A stretch of DNA of 64,000 bases from Nonomuraea candida (GCF_000725485.1 NZ_JOAG01000063.1:23461-87460); one strand, 5' to 3'. Counted from the stretch's first letter, positions 24,253 through 33,442 are shown. Made by a program: numbers and translations. The notes: generated from the sequence alone by a model not told the origin.

Positions 24253-24762
24253 ATGGCCCGTACCGCATCCGCGCCGCCCGCCACCGACAGCGCCGCCACC
24301 GACAGCGCCGCCGCCACTGACGTTCCCGCCGCTGATGTCGCCGCCACCTGGCAGCGCATCCTCCTGCTGCACTCCCACGTGGAGGGCAAACTCGCCACCG
24401 CGCTGCAGCGCAGGCACGGCATCGGCCTGTCGGAGTTCCGCGCGCTCGGCCATCTCGCCGCCTCACCCACCAGCGAGCTGCGCATGCAGGAGCTGGCCGA
24501 CAAGGTCGGGCTCAACCAGAGCTCGGTGACCCGCCTGGTGGCACGGCTGAACGCGGCCGACTTCGCCTACCGCGACCTGTGCCCGGACGACAAGCGCGGC
24601 GTCTACACGGTCATCACCGAGACCGGCCGGGCCAGGCACGCCGAGGCGAGCCGTACCTATGAGGAGACCCTGCGGGCCGCGCTGAAGGAAGCGGGACAGA
24701 CCGACCCGCAACTGGCCGCCGCGCTGACGGCGCTCGGCGCCGCGACCGCCGGTGACGCGTAA
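24253..24762 (+). CDS. MarR-family transcriptional regulator
   Basis: A 169-aa winged-helix regulator: SEFRALGHLAASPTSELRMQELADKVGLNQSSVTRLVARLNAADFAYRD, wing DKRGVYTVITETGR. The first ~30 residues are an Ala/Thr/Asp repeat tail encoded by GACAGCGCCGCCACC-type repeats. The ATG follows GAAGAGG. It is divergent from the SMR pair and likely derepresses it on binding a drug-like ligand. Confidence 0.9.
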   Translation: MARTASAPPATDSAATDSAAATDVPAADVAATWQRILLLHSHVEGKLATALQRRHGIGLSEFRALGHLAASPTSELRMQELADKVGLNQSSVTRLVARLNAADFAYRDLCPDDKRGVYTVITETGRARHAEASRTYEETLRAALKEAGQTDPQLAAALTALGAATAGDA

Positions 24763-24794
24763 GCCGCCCCGACCGGGAGGGGACCGTCACCGCC

Positions 24795-24828
24795 GCCCGG
24801 GTCCGCGCGCGAGAGCGCGGACCCGGGC
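24795..24828. terminator. Bidirectional terminator between marR and prcB
   Basis: Perfect 14-bp arms GCCCGGGTCCGCGC and GCGCGGACCCGGGC with a 6-nt loop, midway between two convergent gene ends. Confidence 0.85.
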
Positions 24829-24838
24829 AGCGGTCCTG

Positions 24839-25687
24839 TCAACGCAGCGGGGCGATGGGGCCGTCGGGCGTGATCCGGCGGGCGGCGAGCATCTGCTCCA
24901 CGTGGCCGGCCACCTCCTGATCGGTCAGCCGGCGGAAGCCGTCGGCGTCGACCACCGCCAGAATGGGCCAGATCTTCCTGGTCACGTCGGGCCCGCCGGT
25001 CGCCGAGTCGTCGTCGGCCGCGTCGTAGAGCGCCTGGATCAGCGTCATCGCCATGTCGTCGGCCGACGCGCCGTCGCGGTAGAGCTTCTTCAGCGACCCG
25101 CGTGCGAAGATCGAGCCCGACCCGATCGCGTCGAACCTCTCCCGCTCGTACGGCCCGCCCGCCACGTCGTAGCTGAAGATGCGCCCTTCGTCCCGGTCCG
25201 GGTCGTACGCGGCGAACAGCGGCACCACCATCAGCCCCTGCATCGCCATCGCGAGATTGCCACGGATCATGGTGGCCAGCCGGTTGGCCTTGCCCGCCAC
25301 CGACAGCGCGCGGCCCTCCATCTTCTCGTAGTGCTCCAGCTCCACCCGGTACAGCCGGGCCATCTCGATGCCCATGCTGGCCGTGCCCGCGATGCCCACG
25401 GCCGAGTAGTCGTCGGCCCGGAACACCTTCTGCATGTCACGCTGGGAAATGACGTTGCCCGACGTCGCCCGCCGGTCGCCCGCCATGATCACGCCCCCGG
25501 CGAAGGTGGCGGCCACGATCGTCGTGGCGTGCGGAACCTGGTCGCCGATCGGGGTGGCCAGCACCGTGTCACGCCGTGGCAGCACGTCAGGCGCGTACGA
25601 GCTGACGAACTCCGTGAACGAGGAATTCCCGGTGTTCTGGAAGAGGTGCTTCTCCAAGCCGGCGGGCAGATCCCTGTGCGATGCCAC
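24839..25687 (-). CDS. prcB: 20S proteasome beta subunit (stand-alone PrcB paralogue)
   Basis: A 282-aa precursor. The propeptide runs to the auto-cleavage site before Thr in HA-TTIVA (actinobacterial PrcB usually has HG-TTIVA), with [12 protein letters not shown], the Lys in QKVF and [10 protein letters not shown] conserved. GTG 25687 has GGAGGG at good spacing. Length equals normal PrcB. No pup, prcA or dop/mpa gene is nearby, so this is an orphan, probably a second copy that would need PrcA from elsewhere. It is divergent from the ECF41 sigma gene. Confidence 0.9.
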   Translation of the reverse strand: MASHRDLPAGLEKHLFQNTGNSSFTEFVSSYAPDVLPRRDTVLATPIGDQVPHATTIVAATFAGGVIMAGDRRATSGNVISQRDMQKVFRADDYSAVGIAGTASMGIEMARLYRVELEHYEKMEGRALSVAGKANRLATMIRGNLAMAMQGLMVVPLFAAYDPDRDEGRIFSYDVAGGPYERERFDAIGSGSIFARGSLKKLYRDGASADDMAMTLIQALYDAADDDSATGGPDVTRKIWPILAVVDADGFRRLTDQEVAGHVEQMLAARRITPDGPIAPLR

Positions 25688-25860
25688 GTGATTCCCTCCA
25701 ATGGGCCGGTGATCCTGGGGCGAGCCTACGCATGCCGGGCCGCCGCGCGCACTTCCCCGATCAGTTCGCGAGGACCGGCAGCGGCCGCCGGCACGGCGAG
25801 CGGGGCGGGGTCGTAGGATCGGTGGCCGATCGTCGATCGAGGGAGAGACCGGGGGCGCGC

Positions 25861-26745
25861 GTGACCGGTTCACTGGCGGAGGCCGACTGGGAGGCGCATC
25901 GTGCCGCGGTCTTCGGCGCCGCCTACCGGATCCTCGGCACGGTGGCCGAGGCGGAGGACGTGACGCAGGAGGTCTGGCTGTCGGCCTCGGCGGCCGACCT
26001 GTCCGGGGTGCGGGACCTGCGGGCCTGGCTGGTCACCGTGGCGGCCCGCACGTCGTACAACGTGCTGAAGTCGGCGCGGGTGCGGCGCGAGTCCTACGTC
26101 GGGCCCTGGCTGCCCGAGCCGCTGCTGACCGGGCCCGACGCCGCCGCCGAGGTGCTCATCGACGAGTCGGTCGGCACCGCGATGCTCGTCGTCATGGAGC
26201 GGCTGAGCCCCGCCGAGCGGGTGGCGCTGGTGCTGCACGACGTCTTCGGGCTCCCGTTCGCCCGGATCGCCGAGGTGCTGAACAGCACGCCGGTCGCGGT
26301 CCGCAAGCTCGCCTCACGCGCGCGGGCGCGGGTGGCGAGCTCGCGGACGGCGGGGGAGCGGCCCCGCGCGTCCAGGGCCGAGACCGAGCGCGTGCTCAGG
26401 GCGTTCAAGGCGGCGGCCGGCGCGGGGGACATCGCCGGGCTCGTCGCGCTGCTCGACTCCGAGGCCGTCTATGTCGCCGACGGCGGCGGCAAGGCGACCG
26501 CCGCGCGCCGGCCGCTCCGGGGCGCGGAGCGGATCGCCCTGCTGCTGGTCCGCCAGGTCGAGCTCAGACGCCCCGAGGCGGTCCGGATCATCGAGGTGAA
26601 CGGCGCTCCGGCGCTGGCCACCTACGACGGCGGCGAGCTGGTCTGGCTCGACACGGTGGAGGTCGCCGGCGGGCGGATCACGGTGTTCAGGCGCCTGGTC
26701 AACCCCGACAAGCTCGCCCACCTCGCCCACCCCGGTCACATCTGA
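25861..26745 (+). CDS. ECF41-family RNA polymerase sigma factor (SigJ-like)
   Basis: A 294-aa sigma factor. Region 2 ([21 protein letters not shown]), the ECF41 WLPEP motif in the linker, region 4 ([26 protein letters not shown]) and a SnoaL-like C-terminal extension with DGGGK are all present. In ECF41 proteins the extension replaces a dedicated anti-sigma factor. GTG 25861 follows GAGGGAGAG. The oxidoreductase gene 70 bp downstream is the usual type of ECF41 target, though I could not find a clear TGTCACA/CGTC promoter in the gap. Confidence 0.93.
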   Translation: MTGSLAEADWEAHRAAVFGAAYRILGTVAEAEDVTQEVWLSASAADLSGVRDLRAWLVTVAARTSYNVLKSARVRRESYVGPWLPEPLLTGPDAAAEVLIDESVGTAMLVVMERLSPAERVALVLHDVFGLPFARIAEVLNSTPVAVRKLASRARARVASSRTAGERPRASRAETERVLRAFKAAAGAGDIAGLVALLDSEAVYVADGGGKATAARRPLRGAERIALLLVRQVELRRPEAVRIIEVNGAPALATYDGGELVWLDTVEVAGGRITVFRRLVNPDKLAHLAHPGHI

Positions 26746-26814
26746 CCCCGCCGTCTTGTCTCCCTGCCGACCTCCCCGATCCCCCGGGGAGCGAGGCTGA
26801 GAGAGGAATGAACG

Positions 26815-27963
26815 ATGGCTCACGTTGTGATCGTCGGAGGTGGTTTCGCGGGCGTGTGGAGCGCGGCGGGAGCGGCGCTGGCCCGCGGGAAGGCGGACCT
26901 GCGCATCACGCTCATCGCGCCCGGCGAGCACCTGGTGCTGCGGCCCCGCCTGTACGAGCCGGAGCCGGACCTGGCCAAGGTCGAGCTGGGCAGGATCCTC
27001 GGGCCCATCGGCGTCGAGCACCTGCGCGCCCGGGTGGGCACGATCGACACCGCGCGCCGGGTGGTGGTGGCCGGCGGCACGGAGGTCGGCTACGACCGGC
27101 TGGTGCTGGCGACGGGCAGCGAACTTGTCAGGCCGCGCGACCTGCCCGGCGCCGATCGCCTCTTCGACATCGACACCCTGGAAGGGGCCCGGCGGCTCAC
27201 CGAGCACCTGCGCGGCCGGGAGGGCTTCCGCGCCGTGGTCGTCGGCGCCGGGTTCACCGGCCTGGAAGCGGCGACCGCGCTGGCCGCCAGGGGCCGGGTG
27301 CTGCTGGTGGACCGGGCGGAGGCGGTCGGCGAGCAGCTCGGCCCCGGCCCGCGCCCGGAGATCGAGGCGGCGCTGGACGCGCTCGGCGTTGAACGCCGCC
27401 TCGGCACCACGCTGACGGAGGTCGGCGACGGATACGCCGCGCTCTCCGACGGCACCAAGGCCGAGGCGGACGCGGTGGTCTGGACCGTGGGGATGCGGGC
27501 CAGCGAGCTGACCCGGCAGATCTCCGGCCGGCTCGACCACCTCGGCCGGCTGCCGGTGGACCGGTGGCTGCGCGCGACCCCCGAGGTGTACGCCGCCGGG
27601 GACACGGCCGCGGCGGCGTTCGACGCCGAGCACACGGTCATGCAGGCCTGCCAGCACGCCACCCCGCTGGGCAAGGTGGCCGGGTACAACGCCGCCGCCG
27701 ACCTGCTCGGCCTGCCGCCGCGCGACTTCACCCCCGGCCCGTACGTCACCTGCCTCGACCTGGGCGGCGCCGGCGCGATCTTCACCCGTGGCTGGGACCG
27801 TGAGGTGATGGCCTCGGGAGCCGACGGCGCGAGCATCAAGAAGCACATCAACCAGCGGATCCACCCGCCGGTCGACGACGCCGAGCGGATCCTCGCCGCC
27901 GCCGACCACGTCCGCCTCGAACTGCCCTTCTTCCCCCGGAAGGAGCCAGCCGCCACCGCGTGA
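26815..27963 (+). CDS. NAD(P)/FAD-dependent oxidoreductase (NDH-2-like)
   Basis: A 382-aa flavoprotein with N-terminal FAD motif VVIVGGGFAGVWSA, NAD motif AVVVGAGFTGLEAATAL, and the C-terminal FAD segment VYAAGDTAAA. It belongs to the pyridine-nucleotide-disulfide/type II NADH dehydrogenase superfamily; there is no redox Cys pair. AGAGAGGAATGAACG precedes the ATG. ECF41 sigma genes are typically followed by such oxidoreductases, so regulation by the upstream gene is likely. Confidence 0.88.
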   Translation: MAHVVIVGGGFAGVWSAAGAALARGKADLRITLIAPGEHLVLRPRLYEPEPDLAKVELGRILGPIGVEHLRARVGTIDTARRVVVAGGTEVGYDRLVLATGSELVRPRDLPGADRLFDIDTLEGARRLTEHLRGREGFRAVVVGAGFTGLEAATALAARGRVLLVDRAEAVGEQLGPGPRPEIEAALDALGVERRLGTTLTEVGDGYAALSDGTKAEADAVVWTVGMRASELTRQISGRLDHLGRLPVDRWLRATPEVYAAGDTAAAAFDAEHTVMQACQHATPLGKVAGYNAAADLLGLPPRDFTPGPYVTCLDLGGAGAIFTRGWDREVMASGADGASIKKHINQRIHPPVDDAERILAAADHVRLELPFFPRKEPAATA

Positions 27964-28033
27964 CGCCGCGCCGACCGGGAGCTCGGCGCCGTGGCCGCGC
28001 TCCCCGGCCATCCGTCACCCGGACCCTCGCGTG

Positions 28034-28459
28034 CTACTGCTCGCCCGGGGCGCCCCTCGCGGGGAGGACCCGCCCGCCGTCCGGCAGGGTGGCCGGCGGG
28101 TCCACCGCGAACTGGGGGCCGGGCAGGCCCACCCCGGCCTGCGGGTCCACCGTGAACCCGAGGCCGGGCAGGCCCAGCCATTCCAGCCGGGCCGAGGCGG
28201 CCCGCGCCCGCTCCTCCAGCACCAGCCGGGCCTTGTACACGCTCAGCAGGAGGGCCTGCAGCGAGTCGACGCCGAAGGCCGCGCCGGTGACCTCCTCACC
28301 CAGGCCCCGGATGCGGTGGGGACAGCGCCAGTCGCCGTGCTCGCTCAGCTCGTCGGGGCGCGGCCGGCCGAACCTGACCGTCACCGGGGTGCGCGTCCCG
28401 TCCGCCGCCACGGCCTCCAGCCGCCGCTCGGCCACGACCTCGCCGATCTCACCCGTCAT
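28034..28459 (-). CDS. Hypothetical protein (DUF6968-like)
   Basis: A 141-aa soluble protein: E-V-V-A-E-R-R-L near the start, VTVRFGRPRPD, and RIRGLGEEVTGAAFGVDSLQALLLSVYKAR, a pattern I associate with small uncharacterised actinomycete proteins. The C-terminus has an internal near-repeat (GLPGLGFTVDP / GLPGPQFAVDP). ATG 28459 has GGAGG at proper distance. It overlaps nothing and is convergent to the oxidoreductase. Confidence 0.6.
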   Translation of the reverse strand: MTGEIGEVVAERRLEAVAADGTRTPVTVRFGRPRPDELSEHGDWRCPHRIRGLGEEVTGAAFGVDSLQALLLSVYKARLVLEERARAASARLEWLGLPGLGFTVDPQAGVGLPGPQFAVDPPATLPDGGRVLPARGAPGEQ

Positions 28460-28538
28460 GTCCATGCCTCCAGTCTGCGGGCCGCGGCCGTCAGGGAGGC
28501 GCGATCGGCCGCTCACCGTCCTCCGGCGCCGAGCGGAC

Positions 28539-29933
28539 CTATGACGACCGGCTCAGCTCCCGGCGGCCGTCGTGCTCCCGCCCCAGCGGCGCCAGCCGCT
28601 CGTGGAACCCGCCGTCCGGCGACCGGGTGATGATCCCGGTCTCCACCCCGTGCTCGGCCACCTCGCGGTCCGACTGCTGGAGCGCCAGGCAGATCCACCG
28701 GGTGACGACGAAGGCGACGACGGGCGCGATGACCACGGCGTACCTGAAGAAGATCGTCACGGCGTTGACGGTGAGCTGGAACTGGTGGGCGATCTGGTCG
28801 TTGGCCGCGGCCGCCCACAGCAGGCCGTAGAACGTGATGCCGGCGGCGGCGATGGCGGTCTTCACGGGCGTGTCGCGCGGCCGGTCGAGCAGCTCGCGCG
28901 CGGTGGTCTCGCGGGCGGTGCGGCGCGCGCTCCTGGGACGGCCCAGCGCGTCGCGGCGACCGCGCCGCGCCAGCACGAAGCGCTCGGCCACCGGGTACGC
29001 GGCCAGCGCGGTGAAGAAGACCCCGGGCACCACCACCGTGGGCACGAGGACCGCGAGGCTGAGCGTGTAGTCCCCGAGGGTGAGCTCCCACCCGGGCATG
29101 ATCCGCAGGGCGCCGTCGAGGAAGCCCATGTACCAGTCGGGCACCGAGCCCGCCGAGATCTGCGTCGGCTTGGCCGGGCCGTACAGCCAGATCGGGGCGA
29201 TCTGGAAGCCGAACCCGAGGATGATCAGCGTGCCGATCGTCGCGCCCGCCATCAGCGGCCGGGCCCGCCGCCGCGTCGGCAGCGAGGCGACGAACCGCGA
29301 GTGATCGTTCCGCCGCACCAGCAGCTCGCGCCCGATCAGCAGCACGGCCACGACGGCCGAGAGCAGCAGGTGCCCGGCGTACAGGACCGGAATGATCGTG
29401 TCACCGGGAAAGCCCGAGCCGAACAGCAGCGACGTCAGCCACGCGCCCACCACCGGGATGGACTGCACCACCGACAGGATCAGCCACAGGCTCCCGCCCG
29501 ACAGCATGTCGTCGGGCAGGGCGTTGCCGGTCTCGCCCGCGAACATGCCCAGTGCCAGCAGCGCCACCCAGATCAGCCACTGCCGGGTGCGCGGGCGGCG
29601 GAACGCGCCGGTGAGGAACATGCGCAGCAGCTGCAGCACGACGGCCGCGACGAAGATGAGCGCCGCCCAGTGGTGCATCTGGCGGATGAGCAGCCCGCCG
29701 CGCACCTCCAGGCTCAGGCGCATGGTCGAGTCGTACGCCTCGCTGACGAGAAGCCCCCGCAGCGGGCCGTAGGACCCGTCGTAGGTCACCTGCGCCATGC
29801 CGGGGTCGTAGAACAGCATGAGCATCGCCCCGGTCACCAGCAGGACGACGAACGACCAGACGGCGATCTCGGCGAACATGAACGACCAGTGGGAGAACTG
29901 GAACGAGCGGCGTATGGCCGGCAAGGTACGCAT
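28539..29933 (-). CDS. Cytochrome b of bc1-type complex, orphan (QcrB-like)
   Basis: A 464-aa membrane protein with about nine helices. Haem-ligand segments are RQMHHWAAL and YAGHLLLS, and PDWYMGFLDG stands for the Qo-site PEWY motif. The C-terminal half (ERFVLARRGRRDALGRP onwards) matches actinobacterial QcrB. AGGGGG precedes the ATG at 29933. In a complete respiratory operon it would lie with qcrC, qcrA and ctaE; none is here, so this is a paralogue of uncertain electron partner. Confidence 0.9.
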   Translation of the reverse strand: MRTLPAIRRSFQFSHWSFMFAEIAVWSFVVLLVTGAMLMLFYDPGMAQVTYDGSYGPLRGLLVSEAYDSTMRLSLEVRGGLLIRQMHHWAALIFVAAVVLQLLRMFLTGAFRRPRTRQWLIWVALLALGMFAGETGNALPDDMLSGGSLWLILSVVQSIPVVGAWLTSLLFGSGFPGDTIIPVLYAGHLLLSAVVAVLLIGRELLVRRNDHSRFVASLPTRRRARPLMAGATIGTLIILGFGFQIAPIWLYGPAKPTQISAGSVPDWYMGFLDGALRIMPGWELTLGDYTLSLAVLVPTVVVPGVFFTALAAYPVAERFVLARRGRRDALGRPRSARRTARETTARELLDRPRDTPVKTAIAAAGITFYGLLWAAAANDQIAHQFQLTVNAVTIFFRYAVVIAPVVAFVVTRWICLALQQSDREVAEHGVETGIITRSPDGGFHERLAPLGREHDGRRELSRSS

Positions 29934-30058
29934 CTGAGGCCCCCTAACCTTTCTGAACTCAAGACGCGTACGGGCCGGCGGGTGTGACATCGGCGAGGGC
30001 TTTCCCGACCGTGAAACGCGTCACTACGGGGGCGGGCCCGCGCGGGAGAGGCCCTTCA

Positions 30059-30688
30059 CTACCTGCTCGTCAGAGCCAGGCGCACGGCCAACCCGATGAG
30101 CACGGTGCCCGAGACGTACTCCAGCCACCGCCGCACCGCCGCTCTCGCGAGAAGCCGCCGGGCCGCCCAGACCAGGCGGACGATCCCCAGGTACCACACC
30201 AGGTCGATGACCGCCGACCCCAGCGCGAGCAGCAGCAACGTCGGCAGCGGCGGCGCCCCGTCCGGCACGAACTGGGGCAGGAAGGAGAGCGCGAACACGC
30301 CGGCCTTCGGGTTCGCCAGATTGGTCAGCAGCCCCATCCGGTAGCAGCCCCACAGGGAAGCCCCGCCCGGCACGGCAGGGACTTCTCCGGAAGGACCGGC
30401 CGTGGAGCGGGCCTGCCAGAGCGTCCTGGCGCCGATCCAGACCAGCACCACGGCGCCGGCGATCCGCATGACGTCGAAGGCCAGTTGCGAGGCCAGCAGC
30501 AGCGCGGAGAGCCCGAGGGCCGCGGCCAGGCACCACAACAACCAGCCCGTCTCGTTGCCCAGGACCGTCACCGCCCCGGCGGCCCGCCCGGAGCGGATCG
30601 ACTGGCGCAGGATGACCACGGTGGTGGGCCCCGGCGCCATGGAGACCAGCAGGGACGCGACCGCGAACGCGACCAGCTCGCTCGTCAT
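30059..30688 (-). CDS. LysE/RhtB-family amino-acid exporter
   Basis: A 209-aa protein with six hydrophobic helices. The family motif SMAPGPTTVVILRQSIRSGRAAG is near the start, followed by GCYRMGLLTNLANPKAGVF. ATG 30688 has GGGGG upstream; a GTG 6 bp earlier is possible. It lies 49 bp beyond the end of a LysR gene on the same strand, which may control it. Exported substrate unknown. Confidence 0.9.
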   Translation of the reverse strand: MTSELVAFAVASLLVSMAPGPTTVVILRQSIRSGRAAGAVTVLGNETGWLLWCLAAALGLSALLLASQLAFDVMRIAGAVVLVWIGARTLWQARSTAGPSGEVPAVPGGASLWGCYRMGLLTNLANPKAGVFALSFLPQFVPDGAPPLPTLLLLALGSAVIDLVWYLGIVRLVWAARRLLARAAVRRWLEYVSGTVLIGLAVRLALTSR

Positions 30689-30737
30689 CGGCACCCCCAG
30701 CCGTCACGGCCGCCGTCGGCCTGATCGGTGGCCGCGT

Positions 30738-31754
30738 TCACTCAGTCAAGCGGACGCCCCGGTGCCCGTCCAGACCCGCCGCCGTCCAGACCCGCCGCCG
30801 TCCAGGCCCTGTGCCCGTCCAGGCCCGCCGCCGTCCGCGCCCGCCGCCGGCCCGGAGCTCCGCGGCCACCGCGCGCAGGTGCTCGATCATCGCGGTGGCG
30901 GCGGGCAGCCGGTGCGCCTGGGCCGGCGTGGCGGTCATCACGGTCCTGGTCAGCGCCGGCTCGCTGAGCGGGCGTACGACGAGGTCGGGAGCGGTCGCGG
31001 GAAGGGTGAGGAAGGGCGCGAGCGCCACCCCCAGCCCCGCCGCGACCAGCCCTCTGACCGTCATCTGGTCGTCGGTCCTGAACGCGATCACCGGCTCGAA
31101 CCCCGCCTGCCGGCACGCCTGGGGCAGGACGTCGACCGTGGACCCCCGGTGCACCCCCTGGATCCACCGCTCCCCGGCCAGCTCGGCCAGCCGGACCCGG
31201 GCCCGCCCGGCCAGCCGGTGCCCCGGCGGCAGCGCGATGTGCAGCGGATCGACGAGCAGCGGGCGCACCTCGACGTTCGCGGGGCGCACCAGGGGCACGG
31301 CGGGGAACTCGTACACCAGCGCCAGGTCCAGCTCGTGCGCGGCGACGGCGGCCACCGCCTCGTCGCGGTCGGCCTCGACCAGCTCCACCGAGACGCCCGG
31401 CCGCTCGCGCAGGAAGGAGCGCACGGCCATGGGCATGAGCGTGGCGTTGGCCGTCGTGTACGACCCGAACCGCAACCGCCCGCCCTCCCCGGCGCAGATC
31501 GCGGCCAGCGTGCTCTCGGCGGCGCGCAGCTCCGTCAGGATCCGCTCGGTGTGGTCGAGCAGCGCCCGGCCGGCCTCGGTCAGCCGCACGCCCCGGGCGT
31601 GCCGTTCGAACAGCCGCGCCCCGGCCTCCCTCTCCAGCACGGAGATCTGCTGCGAGAGCGCCGAGGTGGTGTACGACAGCGCGGCGGCGGCCCGGGTCAG
31701 CGACCCGTGGCGGGCCACCTCCCGCAGCACGCGGAGCCTGGCCAGGTCCAGCAT
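30738..31754 (-). CDS. LysR-family transcriptional regulator
   Basis: A 338-aa regulator with N-terminal winged HTH (VLREVARHGSLTRAAAALSYTTSALSQQISVLEREAG) and a LysR substrate domain. The last ~40 residues (RRRAWTGTGPGRRRVWTAAGLDG) are a repeat tail encoded by GTCCAGACCCGCCGCC-type units at 30768-30845, extending past the normal LysR end. It is divergent from an aminotransferase gene with an inverted repeat between. Confidence 0.9.
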   Translation of the reverse strand: MLDLARLRVLREVARHGSLTRAAAALSYTTSALSQQISVLEREAGARLFERHARGVRLTEAGRALLDHTERILTELRAAESTLAAICAGEGGRLRFGSYTTANATLMPMAVRSFLRERPGVSVELVEADRDEAVAAVAAHELDLALVYEFPAVPLVRPANVEVRPLLVDPLHIALPPGHRLAGRARVRLAELAGERWIQGVHRGSTVDVLPQACRQAGFEPVIAFRTDDQMTVRGLVAAGLGVALAPFLTLPATAPDLVVRPLSEPALTRTVMTATPAQAHRLPAATAMIEHLRAVAAELRAGGGRGRRRAWTGTGPGRRRVWTAAGLDGHRGVRLTE

Positions 31755-31775
31755 ACGAAGACGCTAAACCCTTCG

Positions 31776-31800
31776 TTAAGAAGCTGTCGATTGTGCTTAA
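31776..31800. promoter_or_regulatory. LysR-type binding site candidate
   Basis: TTAAG (31776-31780) and CTTAA (31796-31800) form an inverted repeat with 15-bp spacing in the AT-rich gap between lysR and the aminotransferase. The site holds T-N11-A-like pairs. Confidence 0.4.
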
Positions 31801-31826
31801 CGGACGAGGGCGCTCATCCTGGCGGC

Positions 31827-32765
31827 ATGCGATTCGGAACCCCTTACGCCGAGGTCTACGCCGAAAGCGCGTTCGTGCCGGAGCAGGAGTCCAGGCTCAG
31901 CGTCCTGGCCAACGCGGTCTCGTACGGCACGGGCACCTTCGAAGGCATCAGGGCCTGCTGGAACCCGGATCACCAGGAGCTCTACCTGCTGGAGGCGCGG
32001 GCCCACTACGAGCGGATGGCCCGCTCGGCCCGCATCCTCGGGCTGGAGCTGCCGTACGATCCGGAGCACCTGGCCCGCCTCACCGCCGAGCTGCTGCGCC
32101 GCAACGGCGTGCGCGCCGACGCGTACGTACGCCCTCTCCTGCTGCAGGCCGGCGAGCAACTGGCCGTCCGGATGCACGACTCCGGCGCCCGCCTGTACCT
32201 GGCCGCCACGCCCATGCCGGGCGACTACATCGACCGGCGCGGCGTGCGCTGCATGGTGAGCGCCTGGCGCAGAACCGCCGACGCCGCGCTGCCCAACCGC
32301 GCCAAGGTGATCGGCGGCTACGTCGGCCCCGCCCTGGCCAAAACGGAGGCGGTACGCAACGGCTTCGACGAGGCCATCCTGCTGACCGGCGACGGCTACG
32401 TGGCCGAGGCGACCACCTCGAACATCCTGATCAGAACCGGCGACCGCTGGGCCACCCCGCCCGCCACGGACGACATCCTCGCCGGCATCACGCGCGGGCA
32501 GGTCATGCACCTCCTGCACGAGCTCACCGGGGCCGTGGTGGAGGAGCGGCGCGTGCACCGCTCGGAACTCTACGCCTGCGACGAGGCCCTGCTGTGCGGC
32601 ACGGCCGTGCTGGTCGCCCCGATCGTGGAGGTGGACTGCCGGCGCGTCGGCGACGGACGGCCGGGGGAGGCCACACTCGCCGTCCAGCACCTGCTGCAGG
32701 CAATCAGCCACCGCGAAACCCCTGACCACCCCGCCTGGACCACCCCCGTGTACGCAGCAGCCTGA
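31827..32765 (+). CDS. ilvE: Branched-chain amino-acid aminotransferase (class IV)
   Basis: A 312-aa PLP enzyme interconverting Leu/Ile/Val and their keto acids. SYGTGTFEGIRACW, the PLP-lysine region NRAKVIGGYVGPALAKTEA, FDEAILLTGDGYVAEATTSNI and CGTAVLVAPI are class IV landmarks. The ATG at 31827 has only a weak SD (GGCGGC). The final ~40 bp belong to a repeat array that continues downstream, so the C-terminus (TTPVYAAA) is repeat-derived. A secondary-pathway role under the divergent LysR is possible. Confidence 0.9.
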   Translation: MRFGTPYAEVYAESAFVPEQESRLSVLANAVSYGTGTFEGIRACWNPDHQELYLLEARAHYERMARSARILGLELPYDPEHLARLTAELLRRNGVRADAYVRPLLLQAGEQLAVRMHDSGARLYLAATPMPGDYIDRRGVRCMVSAWRRTADAALPNRAKVIGGYVGPALAKTEAVRNGFDEAILLTGDGYVAEATTSNILIRTGDRWATPPATDDILAGITRGQVMHLLHELTGAVVEERRVHRSELYACDEALLCGTAVLVAPIVEVDCRRVGDGRPGEATLAVQHLLQAISHRETPDHPAWTTPVYAAA

Positions 32766-33094
32766 CACTGCCCACCCTGAAGGGCCCCGCACCCGTGAAT
32801 GGACCTGTCCGGCGCTGACCATCTCGACCGCACCTGTCTACGGAGCGGTCTGGTGCTGACCTGATCACCCTGACTGGGCTGCACCCGTGTACAGACCTGT
32901 CTGGTTCTGACCATCCCGCCTGGACCACAACCGTCTACGGACGCGCCTGGTGCCGACCACCCCGAACGACCGCACCCTCCTACGAACCTGCCTCGGCCAC
33001 CTCGAACGACCGCACCTTTACGGACCTGCCTCGGCCACCTCGAACGGACCACAACCATCTATGGAGCCGCACGATGCTGACCACCCTGAACGCC
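32722..33094. repeat. Degenerate 38-53-bp repeat array spanning two gene ends
   Basis: About eight diverged units, each beginning CTGACCAYCCCG or CACCTCGAACG and running into GACCRCACCYGTCTACGGAC and CTGYCTGGTG. The first lies in the end of the aminotransferase gene and the last is the start of the cupin gene (ATGCTGACCACCCTGAACGCC). It fills the whole 308-bp gap and any promoter there must be within it. Confidence 0.75.
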
Positions 33095-33442
33095 ATCCCG
33101 CCCACCCGCATCTGGAAAGACGTCCTGGCCCGCGTCATTCAGGGCGAGCAGCTCACCCTGGCCGTCGTCGAGCTCCCGCCGGGCGGCCTGGTCCCCGAAC
33201 ACCGCCACGCCAACGAGCAGCTCGGCCTGTGCCTCCAGGGCACGCTCACCTTCCGCGTCGGCCAGGAAACCCGCGACCTCGGCCCCGGCGGCACCTGGCG
33301 CATCCTCGCGAACGTCCCCCACGAGGTCCAGGCGGGTCCGGAAGGCGCCGTCGTGGTGGAGGCCTTCGCCCCACCCCGAGACGACTGGGCCACCCTCGAT
33401 CAGGCACCCCCAACCACACCCCACTGGCCCTCGGACCGCTGA
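33074..33442 (+). CDS. Small cupin-domain protein
   Basis: A 122-aa single cupin with metal-ligand motif 1 PGGLVPEHRHANEQLGLCLQG (His, His, Glu) and motif 2 ILANVPHEVQAG (His). No signal peptide. The start region is made of the repeat unit that precedes it, and no SD is seen, so it may start at a nearby alternative codon. Function unknown; such cupins are dioxygenases, isomerases or sensors. Confidence 0.8.
   Translation: MLTTLNAIPPTRIWKDVLARVIQGEQLTLAVVELPPGGLVPEHRHANEQLGLCLQGTLTFRVGQETRDLGPGGTWRILANVPHEVQAGPEGAVVVEAFAPPRDDWATLDQAPPTTPHWPSDR

Noticed and set aside
26746..26814. ECF41 promoter before the oxidoreductase
   Set aside because: GTCACA and CGTC occur but with 11 bp spacing, not the expected ~16 bp.
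28572..29987. 471-codon plus-strand frame opposite the cytochrome b gene
   Set aside because: High-GC mirror frame with His/Arg/Gln-rich composition; cytochrome b motifs are unambiguous on the other strand.
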